In this document: piece by piece, positions 16,199 through 24,493 of the stretch
How the letters are laid out: each line of letters opens with the position of its first letter
How positions within the stretch are numbered: position 1 is the first letter of the stretch
DNA from: Aquibacillus halophilus
GTDB taxonomy: Bacteria > Bacillota > Bacilli > Bacillales > Amphibacillaceae
Assembly: GCF_009649745.1 (NCBI RefSeq)
Contig: NZ_WJNG01000002.1
Location: forward strand, 142,150-206,149
Reading direction: 5' to 3'
DNA: 64,000 nucleotides
The notes under the pieces: generated by a model
Told to the model about the DNA's origin: nothing
The model's database searches: none
The model's input: the letters and a program-made list of their open reading frames with translations, nothing else
Program-made: the position numbers and the translations under genes

Positions 16199-18547
16199 AT
16201 GCTAAAATACAAAGATATAATCAGTGAAATGACACTAGAAGAAAAGGCGTCGATGATGTCTGGTGGAAACTTTTGGAATACGACGGCTATTGATAGACTT
16301 GGTATCCCTTCGATCATGCTGACTGATGGTCCACATGGTTTAAGAAAGCAGGGAGGAAAGGCGGATCATATAGGTCTCAACAAAAGTATACCGGCAACTT
16401 GCTTTCCGCCTGCAGCAACGCTTGCCAACAGTTGGGATCTGGAATTGTTAGATGATGTTGGTAGATACATAGGAAAAGAGGCTGCTAGTGAGCAAGTCAG
16501 TGTTTTGCTCGGACCAGGACTTAATATTAAAAGGAATCCTCTTTGTGGCAGGAACTTTGAATATTTTTCAGAGGATCCATACCTAAGTGGAAAGCTTGCT
16601 GCTTATATGATCAAGGGGATTCAGTCCACTGGGATCTCCGCATGCCCTAAGCATTATGCAGTAAACAGTCAGGAACATATGCGGATGACGATTGATGAAG
16701 TCGTAGATGAACGGGCTCTACGTGAACTTTATTTGGAAGGTTTCCGATATGCAGTAGAAGAGGGGAAACCTAAAACTTTGATGACCTCCTATAATAAAGT
16801 GAACAGTCAATATGCCAACGAAAACACCCATTTAATGCAAGAAATATTGTATGATGAGTGGAACTACGAGGGGGTTGTTGTCACCGATTGGGGTGGAAAT
16901 AATGATCGTGTCAAAGGTCTTTTGGCAGGTAATCAACTCGAGATGCCTTCAACGGGTGGAATAACGGACAAGGAAATTGTGGATGCTGTGAGGTCCGGTG
17001 AACTGAGTGAATCCGTTCTAGATGAGAGTGTAGACCGGTTGCTTAACTTGATATTTGAAACACGAAAAACATTGAATGAAACTACTGAAGAAGTCGATAT
17101 GGAAAAACATCATAGTAAGGCTATAGATGCAGCTAGACGGTCGATGGTATTGCTTAAAAATGAAGGCGGAATTCTTCCACTGCAATCGGAGCAGAGTGTT
17201 GCTATTATCGGTGACTTTGCAAAAAATCCACGCTATCAGGGTGCTGGAAGTTCCCTTATAAATCCAACAAAAGTGGATAATGCATGGGATCAACTAAGTC
17301 AATCCGGTTTAACTGTCATAGGCTATGAACAAGGATTTAAGCGCTTTGGTGGGCGGATCAATACCTTAAAAAACAATGCGCTAAAACTTGCCAAACAGGC
17401 AGATGTCATACTAGTATTTCTTGGTCTTGATGAGGGTAGTGAAGCGGAAGGCTCTGATAGGGAGAATATGAGACTACGAGAAAATCAGCTTGAGCTGGTT
17501 AGTGAACTAACAAAGGTTCATGAATATATCGTCGTTGTTTTATCTGGAGGGTCGGCCATTGAAATGCCTTTTGCAAAGAATGTAAAGGCTATCCTACATG
17601 GCTACTTAGGAGGACAGGGTGGGGGATCAGCCTTGCGTGATATCATCCTCGGTAACTATAATCCTAGTGGAAAACTGGCGGAAACGTACCCACTGAAATA
17701 TGAGGATGTTTCTTCTGCTCCCTACTATCCAGGGTTAGAGGCTACTTCTGAGCATCGAGAAAGTATTTATATCGGATATCGTTACTTTGATACTAAGAAA
17801 ATACCAGTACTGTTTCCATTTGGACATGGATTGTCTTATACCGAATTTCATTATGATGCGCTAAAAATTACCGATCAGTTCGTTTCCTTTACTATCAAAA
17901 ATATAGGCAGTAAGGCTGGAGAAGAAATTGCACAGCTTTATATCAAGGCGCTTGCTTCGACTGTATTTCGGCCGAATAAGGAATTGAAAGGGTTCATAAA
18001 GGTATACTTAGAAGCGAATGAATCAAAAGAGGTTACAATAGACCTTGGAGAGCATGCTTTTTCCTATTACAACACATTAATTAATGGATGGTCAGTGGAA
18101 AGCGGAAGTTATGAGTTGCAAGTTGGTAGCTCTATTGATGACATCCGGTTGTCCGATACCATGGAGATAAAAGGTGACGATGCCGAGCATTCATACGATC
18201 AAGCACTGCATGAAAAATATTATGCAGCGGATGTGCATAATATTAATGATCAGGAATTTCATCAACTTTTGGGATACACACCACCGAATCCTTCTTGGGA
18301 TAGAAAGAAAAAGCTTGGCTACAACGATACGATAGCCCAAGGGCGGTACAAGAAAGGTCTAGGGAAAGTGCTATATCTCATCGTAATATTGGCTAATAAG
18401 TTTCTATTTTTAATCGGCAAACCATTACAAGCAAATAATGTAATGTTTATCAAAAACATGCCGTTTCGCCAAATCCCTAGATTTTCTCAAGGAAAAATTA
18501 GTAAAAGAATGATGGATAGAGTACTAAAACTTATTAATCTATGGTAA
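16199..18547 (+). CDS. Glycoside hydrolase family 3 (beta-glucosidase type)
   Basis: A 782-residue GH3 enzyme that removes terminal beta-linked sugars. The N-terminal (alpha/beta)8 domain has LTDGPHGLR, GPGLNIKRNPLCGRNFEYFS and the nucleophile block VVVTDWGG (Asp230). The second domain covers ~310-560 (VAIIGDFAKNPRYQGAGSS, FLGLDEGSEAEGSDR) and a fibronectin III-like domain follows (FPFGHGLSYTEF, KNIGSKAGEEIAQLYI). About 110 extra C-terminal residues carry one hydrophobic stretch (VLYLIVILANKFLFLIG), so the enzyme may sit at the inner membrane; there is no signal peptide. The ATG at 16199 is favoured over 16193 by GAGGTG spacing. A repeat starts at the next base after the stop. Confidence 0.93.
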   Translation: MLKYKDIISEMTLEEKASMMSGGNFWNTTAIDRLGIPSIMLTDGPHGLRKQGGKADHIGLNKSIPATCFPPAATLANSWDLELLDDVGRYIGKEAASEQVSVLLGPGLNIKRNPLCGRNFEYFSEDPYLSGKLAAYMIKGIQSTGISACPKHYAVNSQEHMRMTIDEVVDERALRELYLEGFRYAVEEGKPKTLMTSYNKVNSQYANENTHLMQEILYDEWNYEGVVVTDWGGNNDRVKGLLAGNQLEMPSTGGITDKEIVDAVRSGELSESVLDESVDRLLNLIFETRKTLNETTEEVDMEKHHSKAIDAARRSMVLLKNEGGILPLQSEQSVAIIGDFAKNPRYQGAGSSLINPTKVDNAWDQLSQSGLTVIGYEQGFKRFGGRINTLKNNALKLAKQADVILVFLGLDEGSEAEGSDRENMRLRENQLELVSELTKVHEYIVVVLSGGSAIEMPFAKNVKAILHGYLGGQGGGSALRDIILGNYNPSGKLAETYPLKYEDVSSAPYYPGLEATSEHRESIYIGYRYFDTKKIPVLFPFGHGLSYTEFHYDALKITDQFVSFTIKNIGSKAGEEIAQLYIKALASTVFRPNKELKGFIKVYLEANESKEVTIDLGEHAFSYYNTLINGWSVESGSYELQVGSSIDDIRLSDTMEIKGDDAEHSYDQALHEKYYAADVHNINDQEFHQLLGYTPPNPSWDRKKKLGYNDTIAQGRYKKGLGKVLYLIVILANKFLFLIGKPLQANNVMFIKNMPFRQIPRFSQGKISKRMMDRVLKLINLW

Positions 18548-18574
18548 GGGACAGAGGGACAGGCTCCTTGTCCC
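18548..18574 (+). repeat. GGGACA...TGTCCC hairpin repeat
   Basis: Starts at the first base after the GH3 stop codon and has the same orientation as the other copies behind plus-strand genes. Confidence 0.75.
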
Positions 18575-18625
18575 AGTTATAGGATATTTTTCTAATGTGT
18601 TTTGGGGGTGAAATGTAACTCATAG

Positions 18626-18647
18626 TAACTATATAATAATATAGTTA
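18626..18647. promoter_or_regulatory. 22-bp A/T-rich palindrome upstream of the GNAT gene
   Basis: TAACTATAT and ATATAGTTA are perfect inverted arms around AATA. It lies about 170 bp before the GNAT start. It could be an operator, but A/T-rich palindromes arise easily by chance. Confidence 0.3.
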
Positions 18648-18817
18648 GACAAAGCCTATTTACTATAGCGGTGTATTTTTTGAATTCCGCTCATTTTCTC
18701 TGAACAGATGATTAATTTAAATAAGCTAGGTTTAATTTTGGTTATTTTCTAGATGATTCATGTGATTTTAACGCAAGATGAAAAACATGAAAAGTAGACT
18801 AGAGGAGGAATTCGATT

Positions 18818-19606
18818 ATGGGCATTCTAAAATCTGCATCTAAAGAGGAACTAATAAAAGCAAATCAAAGAAGTTTGATGGATTTTTTCCATATGACTAG
18901 TAAGAAGAGTGATGTGATTCACTTTCTAAAAGGAGAAGGAATCGAAGGATTATATAGTAGTATTCCTATTCGTATAGTAAATAGGATAATTTTAACTGAC
19001 CCAAATTCGAAATACTTAGACAGTGAAGTAGAGAATATTAGTAAATTTTATGAAAAAAAAAGCAGTCCTTTGTATTGGGAGGTTTGGCCCGAAAATTCTC
19101 CCGATAAATTGGAAGAGACATTATTAAAACAAAACTTTCATTATGCTGGCGAATATCCGGCAATGGGAATGAAACTTGATCAATTAGTTGAAGAAGATTT
19201 AAAAGGTCTAGAAATTAAACGAGTTGAAAATAAAAAACAAGCTTTTATCTTAGCCGATTTATTTAAAGAAATCTATCAACTGCCAGATACAGCTAGAGAG
19301 GATTTTCTAAATACAGTTTTATTATTTGATCAAGATTTAATTAACTATTTAGGGTATGAAGACGGTGAACCAGTATGTATGTCATCTGTCTATTATTATG
19401 CAGGTGTTGCGGGTATCTATAATGTTGGAACTAAAAAGGATTATTGTAGAAAAGGGTATGGAAGAAAGGTTACAGCAAAACCTTTAATGGATGCTAGCGA
19501 AAAAGGATATAAATATGCCATTTTACAATCTTCTGAACAAGGTGAAAAAGTTTATCAACGAATGGGCTTTGAAGAATTGTGTAGAGTTAAATCATTTAAG
19601 AAGTAG
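18818..19606 (+). CDS. GNAT-family N-acetyltransferase
   Basis: A 262-residue protein with the acetyl-CoA-binding part of a GNAT fold at the C-terminus: VAGIYNVGTKKDYCRKGYGRKV is the motif A pyrophosphate loop (variant of R-G-x-G) and LQSSEQGEKVYQRMGFEEL is motif B. The N-terminal ~140 residues form a second, degenerate GNAT-like or linker domain. GGAGGA precedes the ATG. The substrate is unknown. Its stop TAG is the start of a repeat copy. Confidence 0.85.
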   Translation: MGILKSASKEELIKANQRSLMDFFHMTSKKSDVIHFLKGEGIEGLYSSIPIRIVNRIILTDPNSKYLDSEVENISKFYEKKSSPLYWEVWPENSPDKLEETLLKQNFHYAGEYPAMGMKLDQLVEEDLKGLEIKRVENKKQAFILADLFKEIYQLPDTAREDFLNTVLLFDQDLINYLGYEDGEPVCMSSVYYYAGVAGIYNVGTKKDYCRKGYGRKVTAKPLMDASEKGYKYAILQSSEQGEKVYQRMGFEELCRVKSFKK

Positions 19607-19632
19607 GGACAAGGAACCTGTCCCCTTGTCCC
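19606..19632 (-). repeat. GGGACA...TGTCCC hairpin repeat, inverted orientation
   Basis: The repeat shares its first G with the GNAT stop codon TAG. Unlike most copies behind plus-strand genes this one is in the inverted form. Confidence 0.7.
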
Positions 19633-19708
19633 TGTTTACTGTCTAAGGTGAAACGCTTTTCCGGTATTCCACGTAAGGAATATATATAAGTGTAGAGGAG
19701 GGTATTTT

Positions 19709-20239
19709 TTGATAAAGCTACTAATGACTACTACTGTCTTTCTCTTTCTTTTTGGTTGCTCAAATGAAGAAACTGTAGTTGAAAATTTAAGTGAGGCTAA
19801 ACCATTGGAAGAAAAAATTGCTGATGTAATGGAGGAGCAAGACTATCTACTAGACAATATTGTTGATTATGAAATTAATGACGATTTTATTTATGTATTT
19901 TCCTACACTACTCAATCCGGGTTGAGTGCAGCCATACTTAAATTTAATTCAAATTCAATCGACTGGGTAATGGGTGAAAAATCTATTCAAACCATTTCTA
20001 TAGGGGATCCCGAAGAAAGTACACCTATCTTAACTGTCGTACAAACGGATGAACCTAACGTTAAAGGTGTAAGGGTAAATAATGAACACGCAAAGTTAAT
20101 TCAGTTAACACAAGATCTGACTGAAGACTATTCAACAGAAGTTAAGTATTGGATTCATTTTTCAAAGATGACAGAGGACTTTGAAAATCTAGAAAATATA
20201 CCGTCGGAGAATATTGAATTTATCCGACAAAACGGCTGA
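19709..20239 (+). CDS. Small lipoprotein of unknown function
   Basis: A 176-residue lipoprotein: the signal peptide MIKLLMTTTVFLFLFGC ends with lipobox LFGC (Cys17), followed by an acidic linker and a mixed alpha/beta domain (DYEINDDFIYVFSYTTQSG). Start is TTG 19709 with GAGGAGGG 6 nt upstream. No known domain recognised. Confidence 0.75.
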   Translation: MIKLLMTTTVFLFLFGCSNEETVVENLSEAKPLEEKIADVMEEQDYLLDNIVDYEINDDFIYVFSYTTQSGLSAAILKFNSNSIDWVMGEKSIQTISIGDPEESTPILTVVQTDEPNVKGVRVNNEHAKLIQLTQDLTEDYSTEVKYWIHFSKMTEDFENLENIPSENIEFIRQNG

Positions 20240-20419
20240 AATTGATTGAAAGGTTATTTGTCTTTTTTATCGGGCTTATATAGTTAGGTTTTTATCGATA
20301 ATTTCTGAATTCATTCTTGATTGGGTAACAGTGGTCTATGAATACTAAAGAACAAATTAACTTGGGCAAGATTTTTGCGAAAGAATGAAGAAACAAAAGT
20401 ACCAAAAGGGTGATTAGAT

Positions 20420-20752
20420 ATGTATGGTTTACTTAATCTGGGGAGCCTCGTATTTGGACTAATTGCTTGGATCCTCCCTGTTATAAATCTCATCCGACAT
20501 GAAAAACATGACCATAAGAAATGGGTAACTCTTTCCTTTATGAGCATTAGCGCTTGTGCTATATCGCTATGTTTCCAGATTTTTTATAACTATCATCTCG
20601 TAAAGATTGAGGACTGGTCTGCTCTTATGGACACAACGGGTGCAGTGGTGTTCGCGTCAACAATACTTCTCATCGTTACCATTATATTAAATCTAACTAC
20701 CTTAATTGTATATCGCGGCATAGGGACAGGGGGACAGGCTCCTTGTCCCTGA
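20420..20752 (+). CDS. Small four-helix membrane protein with repeat-encoded C-terminus
   Basis: A 110-residue membrane protein beginning MYGLLNLGSLVFGLIAWILP, with further helices at ~38-58 and ~75-95. Similar conserved small membrane proteins occur in Bacillus, function unknown. AAGGGTGAT precedes the ATG. The last 11 residues (GIGTGGQAPCP) are encoded by a GGGACA repeat inserted before the original stop, so the native tail has been replaced. Confidence 0.75.
   Translation: MYGLLNLGSLVFGLIAWILPVINLIRHEKHDHKKWVTLSFMSISACAISLCFQIFYNYHLVKIEDWSALMDTTGAVVFASTILLIVTIILNLTTLIVYRGIGTGGQAPCP
20723..20749 (+). repeat. GGGACA...TGTCCC hairpin repeat inside a coding end
   Basis: This copy supplies the final codons of the preceding membrane-protein gene; the TGA stop follows directly at 20750-20752. 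Confidence 0.75.
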
Positions 20753-20883
20753 ATATTTTGTCCATAGAATATAGCTGGATAAAATTGTTATCGTAAATCA
20801 ATGTAGATATACGTAATATTATAATATAGGTCTTACTCCTATATTCTCAGATTTTTGAAACACCGAAGTGAGGAAAATGTAGT

Positions 20884-21717
20884 ATGAAAATGGACGTGAA
20901 AGAAGTCATTAGCAAAAATATCCTTACAGAAGCAACAGGCTATTTAGATGTTGGATTCACACATTCATTAAATCCTTATAGTGGTTGTGCTTTTGCTTGT
21001 AAGTACTGTTATGTGAGAGAAATGCCCATCCAGAAATTCAAAGAAATTCCTTGGGGTCAATGGGTCAATTTGAAGATTAATGCGGCAGAAAAATATCAAA
21101 AAGAATTTACGAAACTACGTAAGAATAACAAAACGATTAACATTTTTATGTCCTCCGCAACAGATCCTTATCAACCAATCGAACGGACATCCAATATTAC
21201 GCGTGGGCTATTAGAAAAAATGTTGGAGTTTCCACCAGATTTTCTGCAAATACAAACGAGAAGTCCATTGATTACAAGGGATATTGATTTATTAGTCAAA
21301 TTAAAAGAGAAATGCAAAGTCTTCGTATCTATGACAATCGAAACGGACAAAGAGGATATCAAGCGGATATTTGCTCCTCATGGACCAGGGATAAAGTTGC
21401 GAATGAAAGCATTAAAAGAAGTACATGATGCAGGAATAACCACCCAAGCTTCGATATCCCCTGTGTTGCCATTTACTCCTGATTTTCCTAAAGCATTAAT
21501 TGGAATAGTCGATCACATTTGGATTGATACGTTAAGTATTGGTGATGGTTTGATGGGAAAACGTTCGGAAAAGTTAGGTATGCCTAATTTATTTGAAGAA
21601 CATGAGCTATCAAAATGGTATCGAAAAGATATTCATGTGATGGTGGAAAAGTACTTCAACAAGTTTTTCGACGATGATAATATTCGAGTTTCCAAGAATG
21701 AGGCTTTCCCAACCTAA
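20884..21717 (+). CDS. SPL-like radical SAM protein
   Basis: A 277-residue radical SAM protein of the spore photoproduct lyase-like / Rv2578c type. The [4Fe-4S] motif is GCAFACKYCYV (Cys35, Cys39, Cys42, i.e. CxxxCxxC), followed by MSSATDPYQPIERTSNITRG, characteristic of the group, and QASISPVLPFTPDFP. It is shorter than true SplB (about 340 residues) and lacks the C-terminal SplB cysteine, so spore DNA repair is not implied. The ATG at 20884 follows GTGAGG. The TAA stop touches a short repeat copy. Confidence 0.85.
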   Translation: MKMDVKEVISKNILTEATGYLDVGFTHSLNPYSGCAFACKYCYVREMPIQKFKEIPWGQWVNLKINAAEKYQKEFTKLRKNNKTINIFMSSATDPYQPIERTSNITRGLLEKMLEFPPDFLQIQTRSPLITRDIDLLVKLKEKCKVFVSMTIETDKEDIKRIFAPHGPGIKLRMKALKEVHDAGITTQASISPVLPFTPDFPKALIGIVDHIWIDTLSIGDGLMGKRSEKLGMPNLFEEHELSKWYRKDIHVMVEKYFNKFFDDDNIRVSKNEAFPT

Positions 21718-21804
21718 GGGACAGGCTCCTTGTCCCATTATGACAAACTTTAGGGGCATTCCTCAGAACAGGACAATTGTCTTGTACTGAATGATGCCCA
21801 TTAG
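21718..21804. repeat. Short GGGACA unit joined to a GGGCAT...ATGCCC hairpin repeat
   Basis: GGGACAGGCTCCTTGTCCC (21718-21736) follows the radical SAM stop directly. The next 68 bases, from ATTATGACAAACTTTA to ATGCCCATTAG, closely match 30634-30700 and can fold as nested hairpins (outer GGGCAT/ATGCCC, inner GACAATTGTC). Confidence 0.75.
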
Positions 21805-21807
21805 TTA

Positions 21808-22228
21808 GCTAGTTCTTCGGTAGAGAAAGACCAACCCCGATTCCCCCCACTTAAAACGATGTTAGGTTTGGTTGCTTTTTCAATATCCACTTTGACAAGT
21901 AATCTTTCAGACTCACCATTGTAGATCGCCATAGAAATGTTCCATTGCTAATTACCTCGTACCATTAGCGCTGTTGTAATTGGATCTATTCTCCCCTCTA
22001 TAGCTATACAATGATGACCTTAAACGTGAATTTCCAACCTGGAGTAATACTAACTACGACATTCCATCTTGTAGGCTTTAGGTCACATTGATTAAACGGA
22101 AAATAAGATGGTTGATTATTGCTGTGCATAATAATTTTTCCTTTCCTTAAGCTGTTTTTATTTATATCAAAATAATGATCATAGTACGATTGTAGAAATG
22201 GGGTGTTAAGAAAATTCCGGTCTATCAA
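21808..22228 (-). pseudogene. Decayed gene of unknown function
   Basis: Three reading segments on the minus strand appear to belong together. One is a frame starting near 22228 (MIDRNFLNTPF...) that ends WNVVVSITPGWKFTFKVIIV. A shifted segment reads GRIDPITTALMVRGN and hits a TAG. After it QWNISMAIYNGESERLLVK...GWSFSTEELAN runs to a stop near 21808. A frameshift and an in-frame stop separate them. I do not recognise the family. A coincidental frame is possible, but the continuity and codon use suggest a former gene. Confidence 0.4.
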
Positions 22229-22267
22229 GTTGGTAGTTGGGTGATGATATTTTAATTTAATTTAGTG

Positions 22268-22330
22268 TTAGTTCGTCTAATGTTCATGGGCATACATTTG
22301 TTCATATAGACGAACTAATATTTTTTTTGA
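22268..22330 (+). terminator. Long hairpin with U-run upstream of the DeoR gene
   Basis: TTAGTTCGTCTA (22268-22279) and TAGACGAACTAA (22307-22318) are perfect inverted arms followed by TATTTTTTTT. No plus-strand gene lies just upstream, so it may insulate the sugar operon or end antisense transcripts. Confidence 0.6.
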
Positions 22331-22396
22331 TTTTATTTATATAATCCTATAACAATTCATCTTTGTTCCACTCTTCCTCATTGAGAAAAAACGCTA

Positions 22397-22430
22397 GTTC
22401 ATAACAAACATTTTAATGTTTGTTATGAAC
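22397..22430. promoter_or_regulatory. Perfect 34-bp palindrome, candidate DeoR operator
   Basis: Positions 22397-22412 (GTTCATAACAAACATT) and 22415-22430 (AATGTTTGTTATGAAC) are exact inverted copies around TT, about 70 bp before the DeoR-family gene. Its size and perfection suggest the operator for the regulator and its sugar operon. Confidence 0.7.
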
Positions 22431-22500
22431 ATATTGTTATTTATGTCTGAATAGAATAACTATGAGACTATTGCGGCAATCAATTTAGGAGAGAGACTTT

Positions 22501-23289
22501 ATGGTAAATCAAAGAAAGTTAAATAATAGACAAGAACAAATCTATAACTATTTATTGCTAGAAGAACAATTAAAAGTTAGTGATCTTACAGAAAAATTCA
22601 GTGTAGTCGAAATGACAATAAGACGTGATTTAGAAAAAATGGAGAAAATGGGTATTGTAAAGCGGACATTTGGAGGTGCAATTCTCGCTGCTGATCTAGA
22701 TGTTGGTTTTACTAAACGTGAAAGTCTAAATGCACACTTAAAAAGACAAATTGGACAGAAGGCTGTGCAATTTGTACATGACGGTGAAGCTATTTTTGTA
22801 GATTCAGGCACCACTACTCCACATTTGGTAAAGCACTTGCCTAAAAATTGGGAACTGGTAGTTGCTACTAATGCTTTAAACGTCGTTGCTCAAATACAAG
22901 GATCCAAGAAGGAAAAAATACTATTAGGTGGAGTTTTACATGAGTCAACATTGTCTCTAGTAGGCCCTATTGCCATGTCTTCATTAGAAAATTTATCATT
23001 TGACAAAGCTTTTCTATCTACATCAGGATTAACACTAGAGAACGGATTTAGCAACGCAAATGTCTTTGAAGTTCAAATAAAACGAAAAGTTATGGAACAA
23101 TCTAGAGAAGTTAATTTTCTTGTTGATCATAGCAAATTTGGAATCCAGTTCGTACATAAAATAACAATGTTAGAAGGAGTAGATCGTATCATTACAGATA
23201 AAAAACCACCAGATGAATACTGTAGATCAATAAAAAAAATAGGGATAGACCTCGTTATTTGCAATGATAATTCATTTAGTACATCTTAA
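22501..23289 (+). CDS. DeoR-family transcriptional regulator of the sugar operon
   Basis: A 262-residue DeoR/GlpR-type repressor. The N-terminal helix-turn-helix reads LKVSDLTEKFSVVEMTIRRDLEKMEKMGIV in pieces around residues 19-48, followed by the family sequence KRTFGGAI. The C-terminal sugar-phosphate sensor shows IFVDSGTTTPHLVKHLP, VVATNALNVV and LVDHSKFG. Family members release DNA on binding a phosphorylated sugar intermediate. It is the first gene before an ABC importer, PfkB kinase, aldolase and isomerase, which it probably represses; a kinase product would be a plausible inducer. Confidence 0.9.
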   Translation: MVNQRKLNNRQEQIYNYLLLEEQLKVSDLTEKFSVVEMTIRRDLEKMEKMGIVKRTFGGAILAADLDVGFTKRESLNAHLKRQIGQKAVQFVHDGEAIFVDSGTTTPHLVKHLPKNWELVVATNALNVVAQIQGSKKEKILLGGVLHESTLSLVGPIAMSSLENLSFDKAFLSTSGLTLENGFSNANVFEVQIKRKVMEQSREVNFLVDHSKFGIQFVHKITMLEGVDRIITDKKPPDEYCRSIKKIGIDLVICNDNSFSTS

Positions 23290-23303
23290 TGAAAACGCAT
23301 ACA
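23289..23303 (+). promoter_or_regulatory. cre site (CcpA) at the end of the DeoR gene
   Basis: ATGAAAACGCATACA matches the consensus WTGNAANCGNWNNCW at every fixed position. It overlaps the DeoR stop codon and lies about 170 bp before the sugar-binding-protein gene, so glucose repression of the downstream operon is likely. Confidence 0.6.
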
Positions 23304-23469
23304 TCAAAATCTAGGAAAAAGATGATTTTAAATATAATGATTAGGATTAGAAGTTGAATAACGATTAAAGAGATAGCTTGGTAAAACATTTATTAATAAG
23401 ATATTGTACAAAAAATATCAAATCACTATGTGATTTAATATAAAAAATGTTAAAAGGAGAGGTCATTGT

Positions 23470-24417
23470 ATGAAAAAATTACTTATTTTATTGTTTGGAA
23501 CAATACTCACTTTTGGGTTAGTTGCATGTGGTAATGAAGAAGCTGGGGGTGGTAGTGACTCTGATAATCTTGTTTTCGGTTACACTTCTATGACTCAGAA
23601 TAACCCGTTCTTCCAAATACTAGAAGAATCTATTAGAACAGAGGTAGAGGCTAATGGGGATGAATTAATAACAACCAATCCAGCTATGGATGTTGAACTT
23701 CAAATTAACCAAATTGAAGACATGATCGCACAGGGTATAGACGCTATCTTCTTAAATCCAGTTGATTGGGAAGGAATTAGACCTGCATTGGTTATGCTTG
23801 AAGAAGCTGGAGTGCCAATAATTAACTACGATACAGAGGTTAAAGACTTTGATTATGTAACTGCTTATGTTGGTTCAGACAATACGAACGCTGGTAGAGT
23901 TGCAGGTCAAGATTTAGTAGAAAGGTTTCCTGATGGTGGACCAATAGCAGTTCTTGATAGTCCAACCATGAATTCCGTTAATGATAGAATTGAAGGATTT
24001 ATGGAAGCTATTGAAGGCAAAAATTTTGAAATTGTTGCTCAACAAGATGCAAAGGGTGATTTAGAGACTGCATTAAACCTGACAGAAGATATTCTTCAAG
24101 CACATCCAGATATCATTGCAATAATGGGTGGGAATGACCCAACAGCACTTGGTGCACTAGCTGCTGCAAAAGCTAATAATGTTACTGACTTAGCGATTTA
24201 TGGGGTTGATGGTTCTCCTTCAGCAAAAGCTGCAATAGCAGAAGGCGGACAGTTTGTGGGATCGGGTGCACAATCTCCTATTTCCATTGGCGTTCAATCA
24301 GTTGAGGTCGCATATAAAATATTGAATGACGAAGAATTTGAAAAAAGAACTCCTGTTGAAACGTTCTTAATTAATCAAGAAAATGTTGATGAATACGGTA
24401 CAGATGGTTGGCAGTAA
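23470..24417 (+). CDS. Sugar ABC transporter substrate-binding lipoprotein (RbsB-like)
   Basis: A 315-residue periplasmic-binding-protein-fold lipoprotein with lipobox LVACG (Cys20). The domain resembles RbsB: GYTSMTQNNPFFQILEESI, QINQIEDMIAQGIDAIFLNP, YVGSDNTNAGRVAG, IMGGNDPTALGALAAAK and YGVDGSPSAKAAI. It captures a monosaccharide outside the cell for the importer encoded downstream. A 16-bp perfect hairpin separates it from the ATPase gene and may allow higher expression of the binding protein. Confidence 0.92.
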   Translation: MKKLLILLFGTILTFGLVACGNEEAGGGSDSDNLVFGYTSMTQNNPFFQILEESIRTEVEANGDELITTNPAMDVELQINQIEDMIAQGIDAIFLNPVDWEGIRPALVMLEEAGVPIINYDTEVKDFDYVTAYVGSDNTNAGRVAGQDLVERFPDGGPIAVLDSPTMNSVNDRIEGFMEAIEGKNFEIVAQQDAKGDLETALNLTEDILQAHPDIIAIMGGNDPTALGALAAAKANNVTDLAIYGVDGSPSAKAAIAEGGQFVGSGAQSPISIGVQSVEVAYKILNDEEFEKRTPVETFLINQENVDEYGTDGWQ

Positions 24418-24436
24418 GAGAGTAAGATAAGTTTGA

Positions 24437-24472
24437 TAGCGAGCTTTACTTGTATTCAAGTAAAGCTCGCTA
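24437..24472 (+). promoter_or_regulatory. Intercistronic 16-bp perfect hairpin
   Basis: TAGCGAGCTTTACTTG pairs perfectly with CAAGTAAAGCTCGCTA around TATT. There is no U-run, so it is more likely a 3'-end-stabilising or processing hairpin behind the binding-protein gene than a full terminator. Confidence 0.7.
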
Positions 24473-24493
24473 CAATTAAAAGAGGTGAAAATG

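Noticed and set aside
19669..19683. cre-like GTGAAACGCTTTTCC upstream of the lipoprotein gene
   Set aside because: The spacing TGAAACG lacks one base of the cre consensus TGNAANCG.
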